Origin: Streptomyces sp. NBC_00376
GTDB taxonomy: Bacteria > Actinomycetota > Actinomycetes > Streptomycetales > Streptomycetaceae
Assembly: GCF_036077095.1 (NCBI RefSeq)
Contig: NZ_CP107960.1
Location: 3,038,001 to 3,102,000, forward strand
Reading direction: 5' to 3'
DNA: 64,000 nt
The notes under the pieces were generated by a model. It saw nothing but the letters and a program-made list of their open reading frames with translations, searched no databases and was not told the origin of the DNA. A program made the position numbers and the translations under genes. Positions 1 through 7,515 of the stretch are shown here, piece by piece. Each line of letters starts with the position of its first letter. The first letter of the stretch is position 1.

Positions 1-119
1 CGCCTGTGGATAACTTTCCGCACGCTTCGACGCCTGCCTGCATTCTGTGAACGGATCTCGCGAAGATCCCGTGCAGCGGCCCGCGCACAGGGATCAGGGA
101 ACACAGACCGGGGGTAGCC
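1..119. other. intergenic start of window with DnaA-box-like site
   Basis: No gene is visible here. Bases 5-13 read TGTGGATAA, the reverse complement of the 9-mer TTATCCACA, which is the classical DnaA box. It is a single site, so a role in replication or regulation is only a possibility. Confidence 0.35.
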
Positions 120-1265
120 GTGCATCCGATGTTGAAGCCCGCACTGCGCCGCGCATGGCGCGGCCGGGGCACCGTGCAATTCGGCGTGACTCACGCCCAT
201 GCCGTGAAGTTCGGCCCGCTGGATATCGCCACGGGAAGTTTTCTGGAACTGCTCGACGGAACACGTGGCCTGCCACTGCTGCGCGAGGAGGCCCGCACGC
301 TGGACCTTTCGGACCATCAAGTGGACACCTTGGTGCGCCGACTGGCGAACGCGGGGTTGATCGACGATGTACGCGCCGCCGGCCCGGAGGCCGATGCGTT
401 ACGGAACCGGCCCGGAGCCCTGGACCGGCACCGCCCCGATCTGGCGTCGCTCTCCGTCGTCCATCCCGAACCGGGTGGTGGGATGCGGCGGCTGGCGGCC
501 CGTCGGGCGATGCGGGTCCAGGTGCGGGGTGCCGGGCGGGTCGGCGCCGCGATCGCGGCGGTGCTGTCCGGGTCGGGGGTCGGCCGGGTGGAGGTCCTGG
601 ACGGCGGGCACACCGAGCCGTGCGACGTGTCGCCCGGCGGGCTTCCGCCGGCGTCCGTCGGGGAGCGCAGGGACACCGCCGCCCGGCAGTTGGTGCGCAG
701 ATCCGCCTCGGGTCCGGCTCCCCGGACGGCGGAGACGGCGGGGTCCCCGGCCGGTGGCGAGCCGGGGCTGTCGCTGATCGTGGTTGCCCCTCGCGACGGC
801 TTCTCGGTATACGTCCCCGACCCCCGTACGGCCGAGCCGTGGATCGCTTCGGGGACTCCTCATCTCTACGCCGGAGTGCTGGAGGCGACGGGGGTCGTCG
901 GGCCCCTGGTCCTGCCCGGGGGTACGGCCTGCGCCGGGTGCCTGGCGCTGGACCGCGCGGACCGGGATGCGGACTGGACCAGGATGCTGTCCCAGTGGCA
1001 GTCCGGGCGGCGCACCGCCGTTCAGGCCTGTGACCTGGGGCTGGCGACGGCGGTCGCGGGGCTCGCGGCCGCCCACGCGCTGTCCTTCCTGGACGGGGAA
1101 CTGCCCGCGAGCACGGGGACCCGCTGGGAGGCCGCGCTGCCGCTGTTGGACTGGCGGGCCGAGCGGCTGGGCGCACACCTCGGCTGCTCCTGTGGAGCGG
1201 CTGGGCACACTGACCGGGAGGGCTCCTCCGGGACCGAAGCAATGCAGGACACAATGGCCGGGTAA
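120..1265 (+). CDS. ThiF/TOMM leader-binding E1-like protein
   Basis: The 381-aa protein has a short N-terminal winged-helix-like region (about residues 25-95). A Rossmann segment follows (about 132-160, VRGAGRVGAAIAAVLSGSGV), as in ThiF/E1 adenylating enzymes and TOMM (YcaO) leader-binding partners. A Cys pair CAGC at 271-274 is followed by LDRADRDADW. That resembles the CxxC-LDLHRxDRDPxW signature of cyclodehydratase E1-like proteins. A CSC motif at 356-358 could supply the other zinc ligands. No YcaO gene or precursor peptide is visible nearby, so a peptide-modifying role is not supported. The start is GTG. It sits upstream of the ABC1 kinase gene with a 41-bp gap, so co-transcription is likely. 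Its exact function is unknown. Confidence 0.75.
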   Translation: MHPMLKPALRRAWRGRGTVQFGVTHAHAVKFGPLDIATGSFLELLDGTRGLPLLREEARTLDLSDHQVDTLVRRLANAGLIDDVRAAGPEADALRNRPGALDRHRPDLASLSVVHPEPGGGMRRLAARRAMRVQVRGAGRVGAAIAAVLSGSGVGRVEVLDGGHTEPCDVSPGGLPPASVGERRDTAARQLVRRSASGPAPRTAETAGSPAGGEPGLSLIVVAPRDGFSVYVPDPRTAEPWIASGTPHLYAGVLEATGVVGPLVLPGGTACAGCLALDRADRDADWTRMLSQWQSGRRTAVQACDLGLATAVAGLAAAHALSFLDGELPASTGTRWEAALPLLDWRAERLGAHLGCSCGAAGHTDREGSSGTEAMQDTMAG

Positions 1266-1306
1266 CCGCCGCACGCGGTACGGCAGTCTGGGATTTGGAG
1301 GGGCTC

Positions 1307-2746
1307 ATGTCTGATCTACCCCGGAAAGCGGTCACCCGTACCGCCAAGTTGGCCGCCCTGCCTCTGGGCTTCGCCGGCCGTGCGACGTGGGGTCTGGGCA
1401 AGCGGATCGGCGGGAGATCGGCGGAGCTGGTCGCCCGGGAGGTGCAGCAACGCACCGCGGACCAGTTGTTCAAGGTTCTGGGCGAGTTGAAGGGCGGGGC
1501 GATGAAACTCGGACAGGCCCTGTCCGTCTTCGAGTCGGCGCTGCCCGAGGAGGTCGCCGGACCGTACCGGGCGGCACTCACCAAGCTCCAGGAAGCCGCG
1601 CCGCCCATGCCCAGCGATACCGTCCACGCGGTGCTGGAGGAGCGGCTCGGAGAGGACTGGCGGGAGTTGTTCCTCGAATTCGAGGACAAGCCGTCGGCCG
1701 CCGCCTCGATCGGCCAGGTGCACCGGGCGGTGTGGCACGACGGGCGGAACGTCGCGGTGAAGGTGCAGTATCCGGGCGCCGGTCAGGCGCTGCTCTCGGA
1801 TCTGACCCAACTCAGCCGATTCGCCCGCCTGCTCGGCCCGTTGGTTCCCGGGATGGACATCAAACCGCTCATCACGGAGCTGCGTGACCGGGTCTCGGAA
1901 GAACTGGACTACGAGCAGGAGGCGCGGTCGCAGCAGGACCACGCCGAGGAGTTCGCGGGCGACCCGGATGTCGTGATCCCCGGTGTGGTGCACCAGTCGG
2001 ACCAGGTGCTGGTGACGGAGTGGATGGACGGTGTTCCGCTGTCCGACGTGATCGCGGAGGGTACTCCGGAGCAGCGGGACCGGGCGGGCCAGTTGCTGGC
2101 CCGCTTCCTCTTCTCGGGGCCCGCGCGCACCGGTCTGCTGCACGCGGACCCGCATCCGGGAAACTTCCGGCTGCTGCCCCCGGACGAGGGGACCGGCGAG
2201 GACGGGCAGTGGCGGCTCGGAGTGCTGGACTTCGGGACGGTGGACCGGCTTCCGGGCGGTCTGCCGCAGACCATCGGGGACTCCTTGCGGCTGACGCTGG
2301 CGGGCGAGGCGGAGTCGGTGTACGAGCTGTTGCGCGAGGAGGGGTTCGTCAAGGACACGATCGACCTCGACCCGGACGCGGTGCTCGACTATCTCCTCCC
2401 GATCATCGAGCCGGCTCAGGTGGAGGAGTTCACGTTCACCCGGAGCTGGATGCGCAATCAGGCGGCGCGGATCGCGGATCCCCGCTCCCCCGCTCATCAG
2501 CTCGGCAAGCAGCTGAATCTGCCGCCCGCCTATCTGCTGATACACCGGGTGACGTTGAGCACGATCGGGGTCCTGTGCCAGCTGGGTGCGACGGTGCGGC
2601 TGCGCGACGAGCTCGAATCCTGGCTGCCGGGTTTCCTCCTGGAGTACGAGGAGGAGACCGAGGTGCAGGAACCCGAGGCGCAGGAGGCCACGGTGCAGCA
2701 GACCGAGGTGCACGAGTTGGCGGGCGACGCGCCCTTGGGGGCGTAG
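1307..2746 (+). CDS. ABC1/AarF (UbiB) family atypical kinase
   Basis: The 479-aa protein belongs to the ABC1/UbiB family of atypical kinases/ATPases. Visible motifs in order are KLGQ (about residue 68), the QVHRA and VAVKVQYPG segments (about 130-150), the catalytic loop LHADPHPGN (about 275) and LDFG (about 305). The start is ATG at 1307, because GGAGGGG lies just upstream; an in-frame TTG 12 bases earlier has no ribosome-binding site. The C-terminal 35 residues are an acidic Glu/Gln-rich tail with short repeats (EVQEPEAQEATVQQTEV), likely disordered. Family members act in quinone or lipid metabolism in other bacteria; the actinobacterial role is not established. In M. tuberculosis the homologue (Rv3197) also neighbours whiB7 and uvrD2. 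Confidence 0.9.
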   Translation: MSDLPRKAVTRTAKLAALPLGFAGRATWGLGKRIGGRSAELVAREVQQRTADQLFKVLGELKGGAMKLGQALSVFESALPEEVAGPYRAALTKLQEAAPPMPSDTVHAVLEERLGEDWRELFLEFEDKPSAAASIGQVHRAVWHDGRNVAVKVQYPGAGQALLSDLTQLSRFARLLGPLVPGMDIKPLITELRDRVSEELDYEQEARSQQDHAEEFAGDPDVVIPGVVHQSDQVLVTEWMDGVPLSDVIAEGTPEQRDRAGQLLARFLFSGPARTGLLHADPHPGNFRLLPPDEGTGEDGQWRLGVLDFGTVDRLPGGLPQTIGDSLRLTLAGEAESVYELLREEGFVKDTIDLDPDAVLDYLLPIIEPAQVEEFTFTRSWMRNQAARIADPRSPAHQLGKQLNLPPAYLLIHRVTLSTIGVLCQLGATVRLRDELESWLPGFLLEYEEETEVQEPEAQEATVQQTEVHELAGDAPLGA

Positions 2747-2821
2747 GCCGGGACGCCGCGGCCGACTGTGTTGCCGCTGGTGGGGGCCTTGCCGGCGGTG
2801 AATGCGTGGCCGTCTGGCGGA

Positions 2822-3043
2822 TCACCACCAGGCCGAGTCCAGCCGGCTCTCGATCGCCCTGATGTTGGTGCGGGCGCACTCGTCGCAGAAGTACTGGCGC
2901 CTGCCGTTCTCCACCGAGCAGATCCAGGTCGGCGGTGCGGTGTCACCGTCGGCGGAGGTATCGCACAGGGCACAGGTGACGACTGCGGCGTCGCTCTCGT
3001 TCTGCGCGGGTCGCTGAATCCGGTGATGAGTCTCCTCGTCCAC
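2822..3043 (-). CDS. small zinc-ribbon-like protein
   Basis: This encodes a 73-residue protein from GTG at 3043 to the TAG at 2822. It has the pattern CALC (about residue 24), a single Cys in WICSVEN, and CDEC near residue 56. The Cys pairs look like a zinc ribbon or treble-clef fold. It ends with the conserved-looking IRAIESRLDSAWW. The gene is convergent to the ABC1 gene and faces the same way as wblC. The upstream extension of the frame is Arg-rich and lacks a plausible ribosome-binding site, so I used the internal GTG. Function unknown. Confidence 0.6.
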   Translation of the reverse strand: MDEETHHRIQRPAQNESDAAVVTCALCDTSADGDTAPPTWICSVENGRRQYFCDECARTNIRAIESRLDSAWW

Positions 3044-3122
3044 CTCGTGACGATAACTCTGTCGCCGCCGTGCCGCGCGGCACCACACAGCACCGCAGCA
3101 CGGCAGGACCACCGCAGCACGA

Positions 3123-3157
3123 CCGCGGGGCCGGTCCGTTGCGGACCGGCCCCGCGG
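3123..3157 (-). terminator. strong hairpin downstream of the wblC-side genes
   Basis: A perfect 16-bp inverted repeat (arms 3123-3138 and 3142-3157, loop 3 nt; arm CCGCGGGGCCGGTCCG) lies 80 bp beyond the stop of the small Arg-rich gene on the minus strand. There is no U-tract, as is common in Streptomyces. It probably ends wblC-direction transcription and protects the convergent genes. Confidence 0.75.
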
Positions 3158-3183
3158 AAGGGGTACTGACTGTGGGTACTGGT

Positions 3184-3214
3184 CGCTGCCGGGCAGAGCG
3201 GTTGCCCGGCAGCG
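3184..3214 (-). terminator. second hairpin, tandem with 3123-3157
   Basis: A 12-bp perfect stem (CGCTGCCGGGCA / TGCCCGGCAGCG) with a 7-nt loop lies between the stop at 3237 and the larger hairpin. Together they make a double terminator. Confidence 0.6.
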
Positions 3215-3236
3215 GTGTTGCTGGTGTGCGGCCCGA

Positions 3237-3407
3237 CTAGTGCATGACGGCCATGGCCAGCGCGCGGCGGGCGCGCATCGAAGCGCGCTCGGCCCGGCGC
3301 TGCATACGGCGCGCGTTGACCAGGCGTACCGCCTGGCGCTCCGTATCGGCCTCCCTCATGCGGTCGTGCATATGAGCACGAGCCAGAGCTTCTGGGATGA
3401 GTTGCAT
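3237..3407 (-). CDS. small Arg/Ala-rich basic protein
   Basis: The start is ATG at 3407, with AGGAC about 8 bases upstream, giving 56 residues. The C-terminal half is strongly basic and helical (ARRMQRRAERASMRARRAL). It could be a nucleic-acid-binding or amphipathic helix peptide. It lies 185 bp downstream of wblC on the same strand and before a double terminator, so it is probably carried on the wblC transcript. No domain is recognised. The longer frame up to 3596 has no good start signal and was not used. Confidence 0.6.
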   Translation of the reverse strand: MQLIPEALARAHMHDRMREADTERQAVRLVNARRMQRRAERASMRARRALAMAVMH

Positions 3408-3592
3408 TTCGCGGGTCCTGTTCTGACGCGAGTCGTTCGCGCCGATGATCGTGACGTTCGGTGTTGCGGAGCCGACGGGCTCGTTGGTGGGGACGGACAT
3501 TGCTGCCTGATTTCGGGGATCGTGGGTGTGGGGACGGTCGATGGTTCCGATGCGCTTCATGGGCTTGGGGGCCGTGACCCCCAGTCCGGCGA

Positions 3593-3961
3593 TCACGCCG
3601 CGACCGGGTTCTTGCGCGGACGGCCACGCGGCCGCTTGCGAGCGACGACGACGCCCTGGATGAAGAGCTCACCGCCCCAGACGCCCCACGGCTCGCGGCG
3701 CTCCTTGGCGCCGGCGAGGCAGGCCTCGACGAGCGGGCAGGTGCGGCAGAGGGACTTGGCGTACTCGACGTCGGCGGGCGACTCCGCGAAGAAGACCTCC
3801 GGGTCATAGGAGCGGCACGGGACGGGCACGCCGAGGTTCTCGATGGCGTCGTCGAGCGCGGTGAGCGTGGTGAGGGGGAACAAGGTGGAGTCCTCCGTGA
3901 GGCCGGGCGGCGGGATCGTTTCGGAAGGCGGTACGGACGGGGCGTGCGCTTCGAGTTGCAC
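3593..3961 (-). CDS. wblC: WhiB-family regulator WblC (WhiB7-type)
   Basis: The 122-aa iron-sulfur transcription factor has four cluster-ligand Cys at 49, 72, 75 and 81, the WhiB turn GVWGG (93-97), and a C-terminal AT-hook RGRPRK (112-117). The AT-hook is diagnostic of the WhiB7/WblC branch. These proteins bind the primary sigma factor and activate antibiotic-resistance genes after ribosome-targeting stress. The GTG start at 3961 has GAGGA about 12 bases upstream. Expression is probably controlled by a WhiB7-type promoter (4584-4623) and by the upstream ORF and attenuator (4070-4471), leaving a leader of about 0.6 kb. The neighbours ABC1 kinase and uvrD2 match the mycobacterial whiB7 locus. 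Confidence 0.95.
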   Translation of the reverse strand: MQLEAHAPSVPPSETIPPPGLTEDSTLFPLTTLTALDDAIENLGVPVPCRSYDPEVFFAESPADVEYAKSLCRTCPLVEACLAGAKERREPWGVWGGELFIQGVVVARKRPRGRPRKNPVAA

Positions 3962-4069
3962 GGTGGGTGGTGTCCTCGTCTGGTCGTTCCGGCCTGGTTG
4001 GCCGGGTGGCGGCTGGTACCGGGTGCTGCTTGTCCCGAGGCTCCTTCGCGCTGTCTCGTCCGTTCGGAC

Positions 4070-4111
4070 AAAACAAAAGGGCCGCGGATCCCGAGTGGGG
4101 TTCCGCGGCCC
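4070..4111 (-). terminator. intrinsic terminator in wblC leader (attenuator)
   Basis: Read on the minus strand, GGGCCGCGGA and TCCGCGGCCC form a 10-bp perfect stem (4102-4111 with 4079-4088). Inner CCC/GGG pairs add to it, and TTTTGTTTTGT follows. This is a textbook Rho-independent terminator, placed about 110 nt upstream of the wblC start and 25 nt after the upstream-ORF stop. A competing 8-of-9-bp pairing between 4157-4165 and 4107-4115 would disrupt its 5' arm. Confidence 0.9.
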
Positions 4112-4135
4112 TGAAGGCGCCGGCCTGATGGTGAA

Positions 4136-4471
4136 TCAGGCTGGATCACTCCAGGGTTCAGGCCCACGGAAGGCCCACATCGTGTGGTGGTGCATCGTCT
4201 GCTTCTTGGCGCCGGATTCCGCTCCCGCACCGACGGCCGCAAAGGCATAGGCCTGGGCCTGTCCCTTCGCTACTGCTGCTGCCGGTGCCTGAGCCGGTCG
4301 CTCATTGCGCTCCCGCACGGGGAGGCTCGCAGGGGACAGCGGACGGGCGACAGAAATGCCGGACAGACCGGTGCCACGGAGCGAGGACTCGGAAGAGCAG
4401 GCGAGGCCGAGCGAGCAGGCGGAGACGACCGAAAGATCGGTCATTTTGTTGGTCTCGATGATGCTGATCAC
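4136..4471 (-). CDS. upstream ORF in the wblC leader (111 codons)
   Basis: The start is GTG at 4471, preceded by a near-ideal AGGAGG with a 9-base spacer; the stop is TGA at 4136. The product has 111 residues with no recognised domain. It has an N-terminal Ser/Cys-rich part, an Ala-rich middle (APAAAVAKGQAQAYAFAAVG) and the C-terminus HHHTMWAFRGPEPWSDPA. The stop codon sits inside a small hairpin (4124-4140), immediately before the attenuator. I infer a cis-acting role: ribosome behaviour on this ORF decides between terminator and antiterminator, as in the whiB7 leaders of other actinobacteria. It may have no function as a protein. Confidence 0.7.
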   Translation of the reverse strand: MISIIETNKMTDLSVVSACSLGLACSSESSLRGTGLSGISVARPLSPASLPVRERNERPAQAPAAAVAKGQAQAYAFAAVGAGAESGAKKQTMHHHTMWAFRGPEPWSDPA

Positions 4472-4583
4472 TTCAATCGCCTCCTCTCGGCGTCTCGGGC
4501 GGACCGGCGGGCCGGTCCTACGTATTCGGATAAGTACAGCACAGGGCCACGGCTTCAGAGAAGTCGCTGTTCCCGTGGTTAAG

Positions 4584-4623
4584 AACCTATGGTGATGACT
4601 GGGGCAGGCGCAAACTATTTTTT
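4584..4623 (-). promoter_or_regulatory. wblC promoter with WhiB7-type AT-rich element
   Basis: On the minus strand an A-tract (AAAAAATA, 4616-4623) lies 2 bp upstream of a -35 TTGCGC (4608-4613). An 18-bp spacer and a -10 TAGGTT (4584-4589) follow. An AT-rich box just upstream of the -35 is the recognised WhiB7/WblC target signature, so autoregulation is likely. The promoter lies just past the uvrD2 stop codon. Confidence 0.6.
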
Positions 4624-4636
4624 CGACGAGTTTTTC

Positions 4637-6832
4637 TCACCTCTCGCCAGCCGCTTCCCCGAGCACTTCCTCTACCGTCTCACCTGCGCAAATGGCCAGG
4701 ACGGCGGTCCCGAACCGGCCCAGCTTCCGCGCGCCGACGCCGGAGATCACCGCCAGTTCGCCCTCGCTGCCCGGTACGGCCTCGGCGATCGCCATCAGTG
4801 TCTTGTCCGTGAACACGCAGAACGCGGGCTGACCGATCTCCTTCGCCCTGACCGCCCGCCAGTCGCGCAGCCGCTCGTACAGCGCCTCGTCCATGTCGGA
4901 GGGGCAGTCCTCACAGCGCATCAGTTTCATCTCGCCGGCGTCGGTGAGGGTCTTGCCGCAGACCCGGCACCGGGCGGGGCCGCGACGGCTGCGCTTGGCG
5001 ACCGGTCCCGCCGGGCCCCGCTCGATCCCGCCGCCACCGGCCGTACCGCGCGTGCCGAGCGGCGCCGAGCCCGGACGCAGGCCGTTGAGGAACCGGCTCG
5101 GGCGCCGTCCGGCGCGTCCGCCGGGCGAGCGGGAGAGCGACCACGACAGCGAGAGGTGGAGGCGGGCCCGGGTGACTCCGACGTACAGCAGCCTGCGCTC
5201 CTCCTCGATCTGCTCGTCGGTCTTGGCGTAGGTGATCGGCATCATGCCCTCGGTCAGGCCGACCAGGAACACGGCGTCCCACTCAAGGCCCTTCGCGGAG
5301 TGGAGCGAGGCGAGGGTGACCCCCTGGACCGTGGGGGCGTGCTGGGCGGCGGCCCGCTCGTCGAGCTCCGCCACCAGGTCGGAGAGGGTGGCACCCGGCC
5401 TGGCCTGTTCGAAGTCCTCGGCAAGCCGGACCAGGGCTGCCAGCGACTCCCAGCGGTCGCGCACGGCTCCCGAACCCGCGGGGGGCTCCTGGGTCCATCC
5501 CTTGATGGAGAGGACCGCGCGCACTTCGGCGGGCAGCCCCTCCGCGTCGTCGAGCAGGGAGTCGTTGCCCCCGGCGCGGGCGGCGCCACGCAGGGCGACT
5601 CCGGCCTCCCGCACCTCCGCCCGTTCGAAGAACCGCTCCGCGCCCCGCAGCTGGTACGGCACGCCCGCGTCCGCCAGGGCCTGCTCGTAGACCTCGGACT
5701 GGGAGTTGACCCGGTAGAGCACGGCGATCTCGCCGGCCGGGACTCCCGCGGCGATCAGATCGCGGATCCGGCGCGCGGTGCCCTCGGCCTCCGAGGGCTC
5801 GTCCGCGTACTCCGTGTAGGCGGGCTCGGCGCCGGGATCGCGCTGCGAGACCAGTTCGAGCCGGTGCTCGGCGGCACGGCCGCGGGCCTGGCTGAGCAGT
5901 CCGTTGGCCAGATGGACGACCTGGGGGGTGGAGCGGTAGTCCCGGACCAGCTTGACCACCGTCGCGTTGGGGTGGCGGGTACGGAAGTTCAGCAGGTGGT
6001 CGGGGGTGGCTCCGGTGAAGGAGTAGATCGTCTGGCTGGCGTCGCCGACGACGCACAGGGTGTCCCGGTCGCCGAGCCAGAGGTCCAGCAGCCGCTGCTG
6101 CAGCGGGCTGACGTCCTGGTACTCGTCGACGACGAAGTGCTGGTACTGGCGGCGGACGTGGTCGGCGATGTCGTGGCGGTCCTGGAGGATGGCGACGGTG
6201 AGAAGCAGCACGTCCTCGAAGTCGATCACCGAGCGGTCGCGCTTCAGCTCCTCGTACGTCGCGTAGATCTGGGAGATCTCGGCCGGATCGCGCGGGGCGT
6301 CGCGCTGGGTCTTCGCGACCACGGCCGGGTAGTCGCCGGGCACGGTCTGGGTGACCTTGGACCACTCGATCTCGCTGGTGACGTCCCGCAGCTCGTTGCG
6401 GTCGAGCCGGATGCGGCAGCGGGCCGCGGCCTCGGCGACCAGCTGGACCTTCCGCTCCAGCAGCCGGGGCAGGTCGCCACCGACCGCTTTCGGCCAGAAG
6501 TACTGGAGCTGACGCAGGGCGGCGGAGTGGAACGTCCGGGCCTGGACTCCTCCCGCGCCGAGCTGGCGCAGCCGTCCGCGCATCTCGCCGGCGGCTCTGT
6601 TGGTGAACGTGACGGCAAGCACACTCGTCGGCTGAAGTATCCCGGCGCGCACCCCGTAGGCGATGCGATGGGTGATCGCACGCGTCTTGCCCGTACCGGC
6701 TCCGGCCAGCACACACACCGGGCCGTGCAGGGCCGTGGCGACCTCGCGCTGCTCGGGGTCCAGGCCGTCGAGCACGGCGTCGGCCGACTCGGGGACCTGC
6801 GGGAAGAGGGAGGAATGCGTTGCTGATGTCAC
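4637..6832 (-). CDS. uvrD2: ATP-dependent DNA helicase UvrD2 (SF1, HRDC)
   Basis: The 731-aa superfamily 1A helicase has Walker A AGAGTGKT (43-50), Walker B VDEYQDVSPLQQ (about 230) and motif III GDASQTIYSFTGA. Late motifs include SLHSAKGLEW and YVGVTRARLHL. A four-Cys zinc-like patch follows (CRVCGKTL and CEDCP, about 600). A C-terminal HRDC domain starts with LYERLRDWRAVRAKE. This matches mycobacterial UvrD2. The start is GTG at 6832. There is no good Shine-Dalgarno; CAGCAT six bases upstream suggests a leaderless transcript. The gene faces the wblC promoter at its 3' end. Confidence 0.95.
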   Translation of the reverse strand: MTSATHSSLFPQVPESADAVLDGLDPEQREVATALHGPVCVLAGAGTGKTRAITHRIAYGVRAGILQPTSVLAVTFTNRAAGEMRGRLRQLGAGGVQARTFHSAALRQLQYFWPKAVGGDLPRLLERKVQLVAEAAARCRIRLDRNELRDVTSEIEWSKVTQTVPGDYPAVVAKTQRDAPRDPAEISQIYATYEELKRDRSVIDFEDVLLLTVAILQDRHDIADHVRRQYQHFVVDEYQDVSPLQQRLLDLWLGDRDTLCVVGDASQTIYSFTGATPDHLLNFRTRHPNATVVKLVRDYRSTPQVVHLANGLLSQARGRAAEHRLELVSQRDPGAEPAYTEYADEPSEAEGTARRIRDLIAAGVPAGEIAVLYRVNSQSEVYEQALADAGVPYQLRGAERFFERAEVREAGVALRGAARAGGNDSLLDDAEGLPAEVRAVLSIKGWTQEPPAGSGAVRDRWESLAALVRLAEDFEQARPGATLSDLVAELDERAAAQHAPTVQGVTLASLHSAKGLEWDAVFLVGLTEGMMPITYAKTDEQIEEERRLLYVGVTRARLHLSLSWSLSRSPGGRAGRRPSRFLNGLRPGSAPLGTRGTAGGGGIERGPAGPVAKRSRRGPARCRVCGKTLTDAGEMKLMRCEDCPSDMDEALYERLRDWRAVRAKEIGQPAFCVFTDKTLMAIAEAVPGSEGELAVISGVGARKLGRFGTAVLAICAGETVEEVLGEAAGER

Positions 6833-7185
6833 CCCGCCATGCTGCCAGGTCGGGAGAGGCGGACGCGGAGGTTGTCCACAGGGGAGCTGTATCCGTCGTA
6901 CTAATACGGTCCGACTGGTCCGGTGCGGTCCGGCTGGTCCGGTGCGGTCCGGCTGGTCCGGTGCGGTCCGGCTGGTCCGGTGCGGTCCGACTGCCGCAGC
7001 CCCGGCCCATGCGCCCTGGCCGATACGGCCCGTCCGGTCGCGTGGCCTCCACGGCCCGGCTGCGGGAATGGTGGTTGCCTCGCGTACGTTCCCCTTCCGT
7101 GCGGTGACGCACGGTCCAGCTTCTCCGCATGAGGGACATGACGGATGAGACGGATGAGACAGACGAGACAGAGGAGCGCCAAGAC
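6833..7185. promoter_or_regulatory. divergent intergenic region uvrD2 / mycoredoxin
   Basis: This 353-bp region between divergent genes contains no convincing protein gene. It holds a TTGTCCACA nonamer (6872-6880, the form of DnaA box preferred in Streptomyces), a 19-bp minisatellite (6908-6993) and short GAGACGGAT-type repeats (7138-7170) in the mycoredoxin 5' region. Confidence 0.6.
6908..6993. repeat. 19-bp minisatellite, 4.5 copies
   Basis: Tandem copies of GGTCCGGCTGGTCCGGTGC begin at 6908, 6927, 6946 and 6965, with a 10-bp partial copy at 6984. The first and partial copies carry GA for GG at one position; the others are identical. A 19-bp unit is not a multiple of three, so it is not a coding repeat. 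Confidence 0.95.
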
Positions 7186-7440
7186 ATGTCGGGCACTGTG
7201 ACGATGTACAGCACCACGTGGTGCGGCTACTGCCGCCGGCTCAAGGGCCAGATGGACCGTGAGGGCATCGCGTACACCGAGATCAACATCGAGCAGGACC
7301 CGCAGTCCGCGGCCTTTGTCGAGAAGGCCAACGGGGGCAACCAGACCGTTCCCACCGTCCTCGTGGTCGGTTCCACGGGTGCCGAGGCCGTCATGACGAA
7401 CCCGTCCCTGGCTCAGGTGAAGCAGGCGCTCGCCGTCTGA
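7186..7440 (+). CDS. mrx1: mycoredoxin (glutaredoxin-like)
   Basis: The 84-aa glutaredoxin-fold protein has the active site WCGYC (Cys13, Cys16), the cis-Pro segment QTVPTVLV and the end of the fold SLAQVKQALAV. Mycoredoxins reduce mycothiol mixed disulfides in actinobacteria. The start is ATG at 7186, with GAGGAG nine bases upstream. The reading frame extends upstream to 7129, but that part is only Asp/Glu/Thr repeat sequence (TDETDETDETEE). The gene is divergent from uvrD2 and convergent with nudC, as in M. tuberculosis. Confidence 0.92.
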   Translation: MSGTVTMYSTTWCGYCRRLKGQMDREGIAYTEINIEQDPQSAAFVEKANGGNQTVPTVLVVGSTGAEAVMTNPSLAQVKQALAV

Positions 7441-7464
7441 TCCCGCCTCTCCCGCCGTGCGGGG

Positions 7465-7497
7465 ACGCCCCCTCCGGTCCGGCACCGGAGGGGGCGT
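7465..7497. terminator. bidirectional terminator mycoredoxin / nudC
   Basis: A perfect 14-bp stem (ACGCCCCCTCCGGT / ACCGGAGGGGGCGT) with a 5-nt loop lies between two convergent stops, followed by TCTCGTTC on the plus strand. Confidence 0.85.
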
Positions 7498-7515
7498 TCT
7501 CGTTCGAATCCGGGA

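Noticed and set aside
120..1265. Thiazole/oxazole-modified microcin cluster
   Set aside because: Only the E1-like protein is present; no YcaO protein, dehydrogenase or precursor peptide gene was found nearby.
6908..6993. CRISPR array
   Set aside because: The units are directly abutted 19-mers with no spacers; this is a minisatellite.
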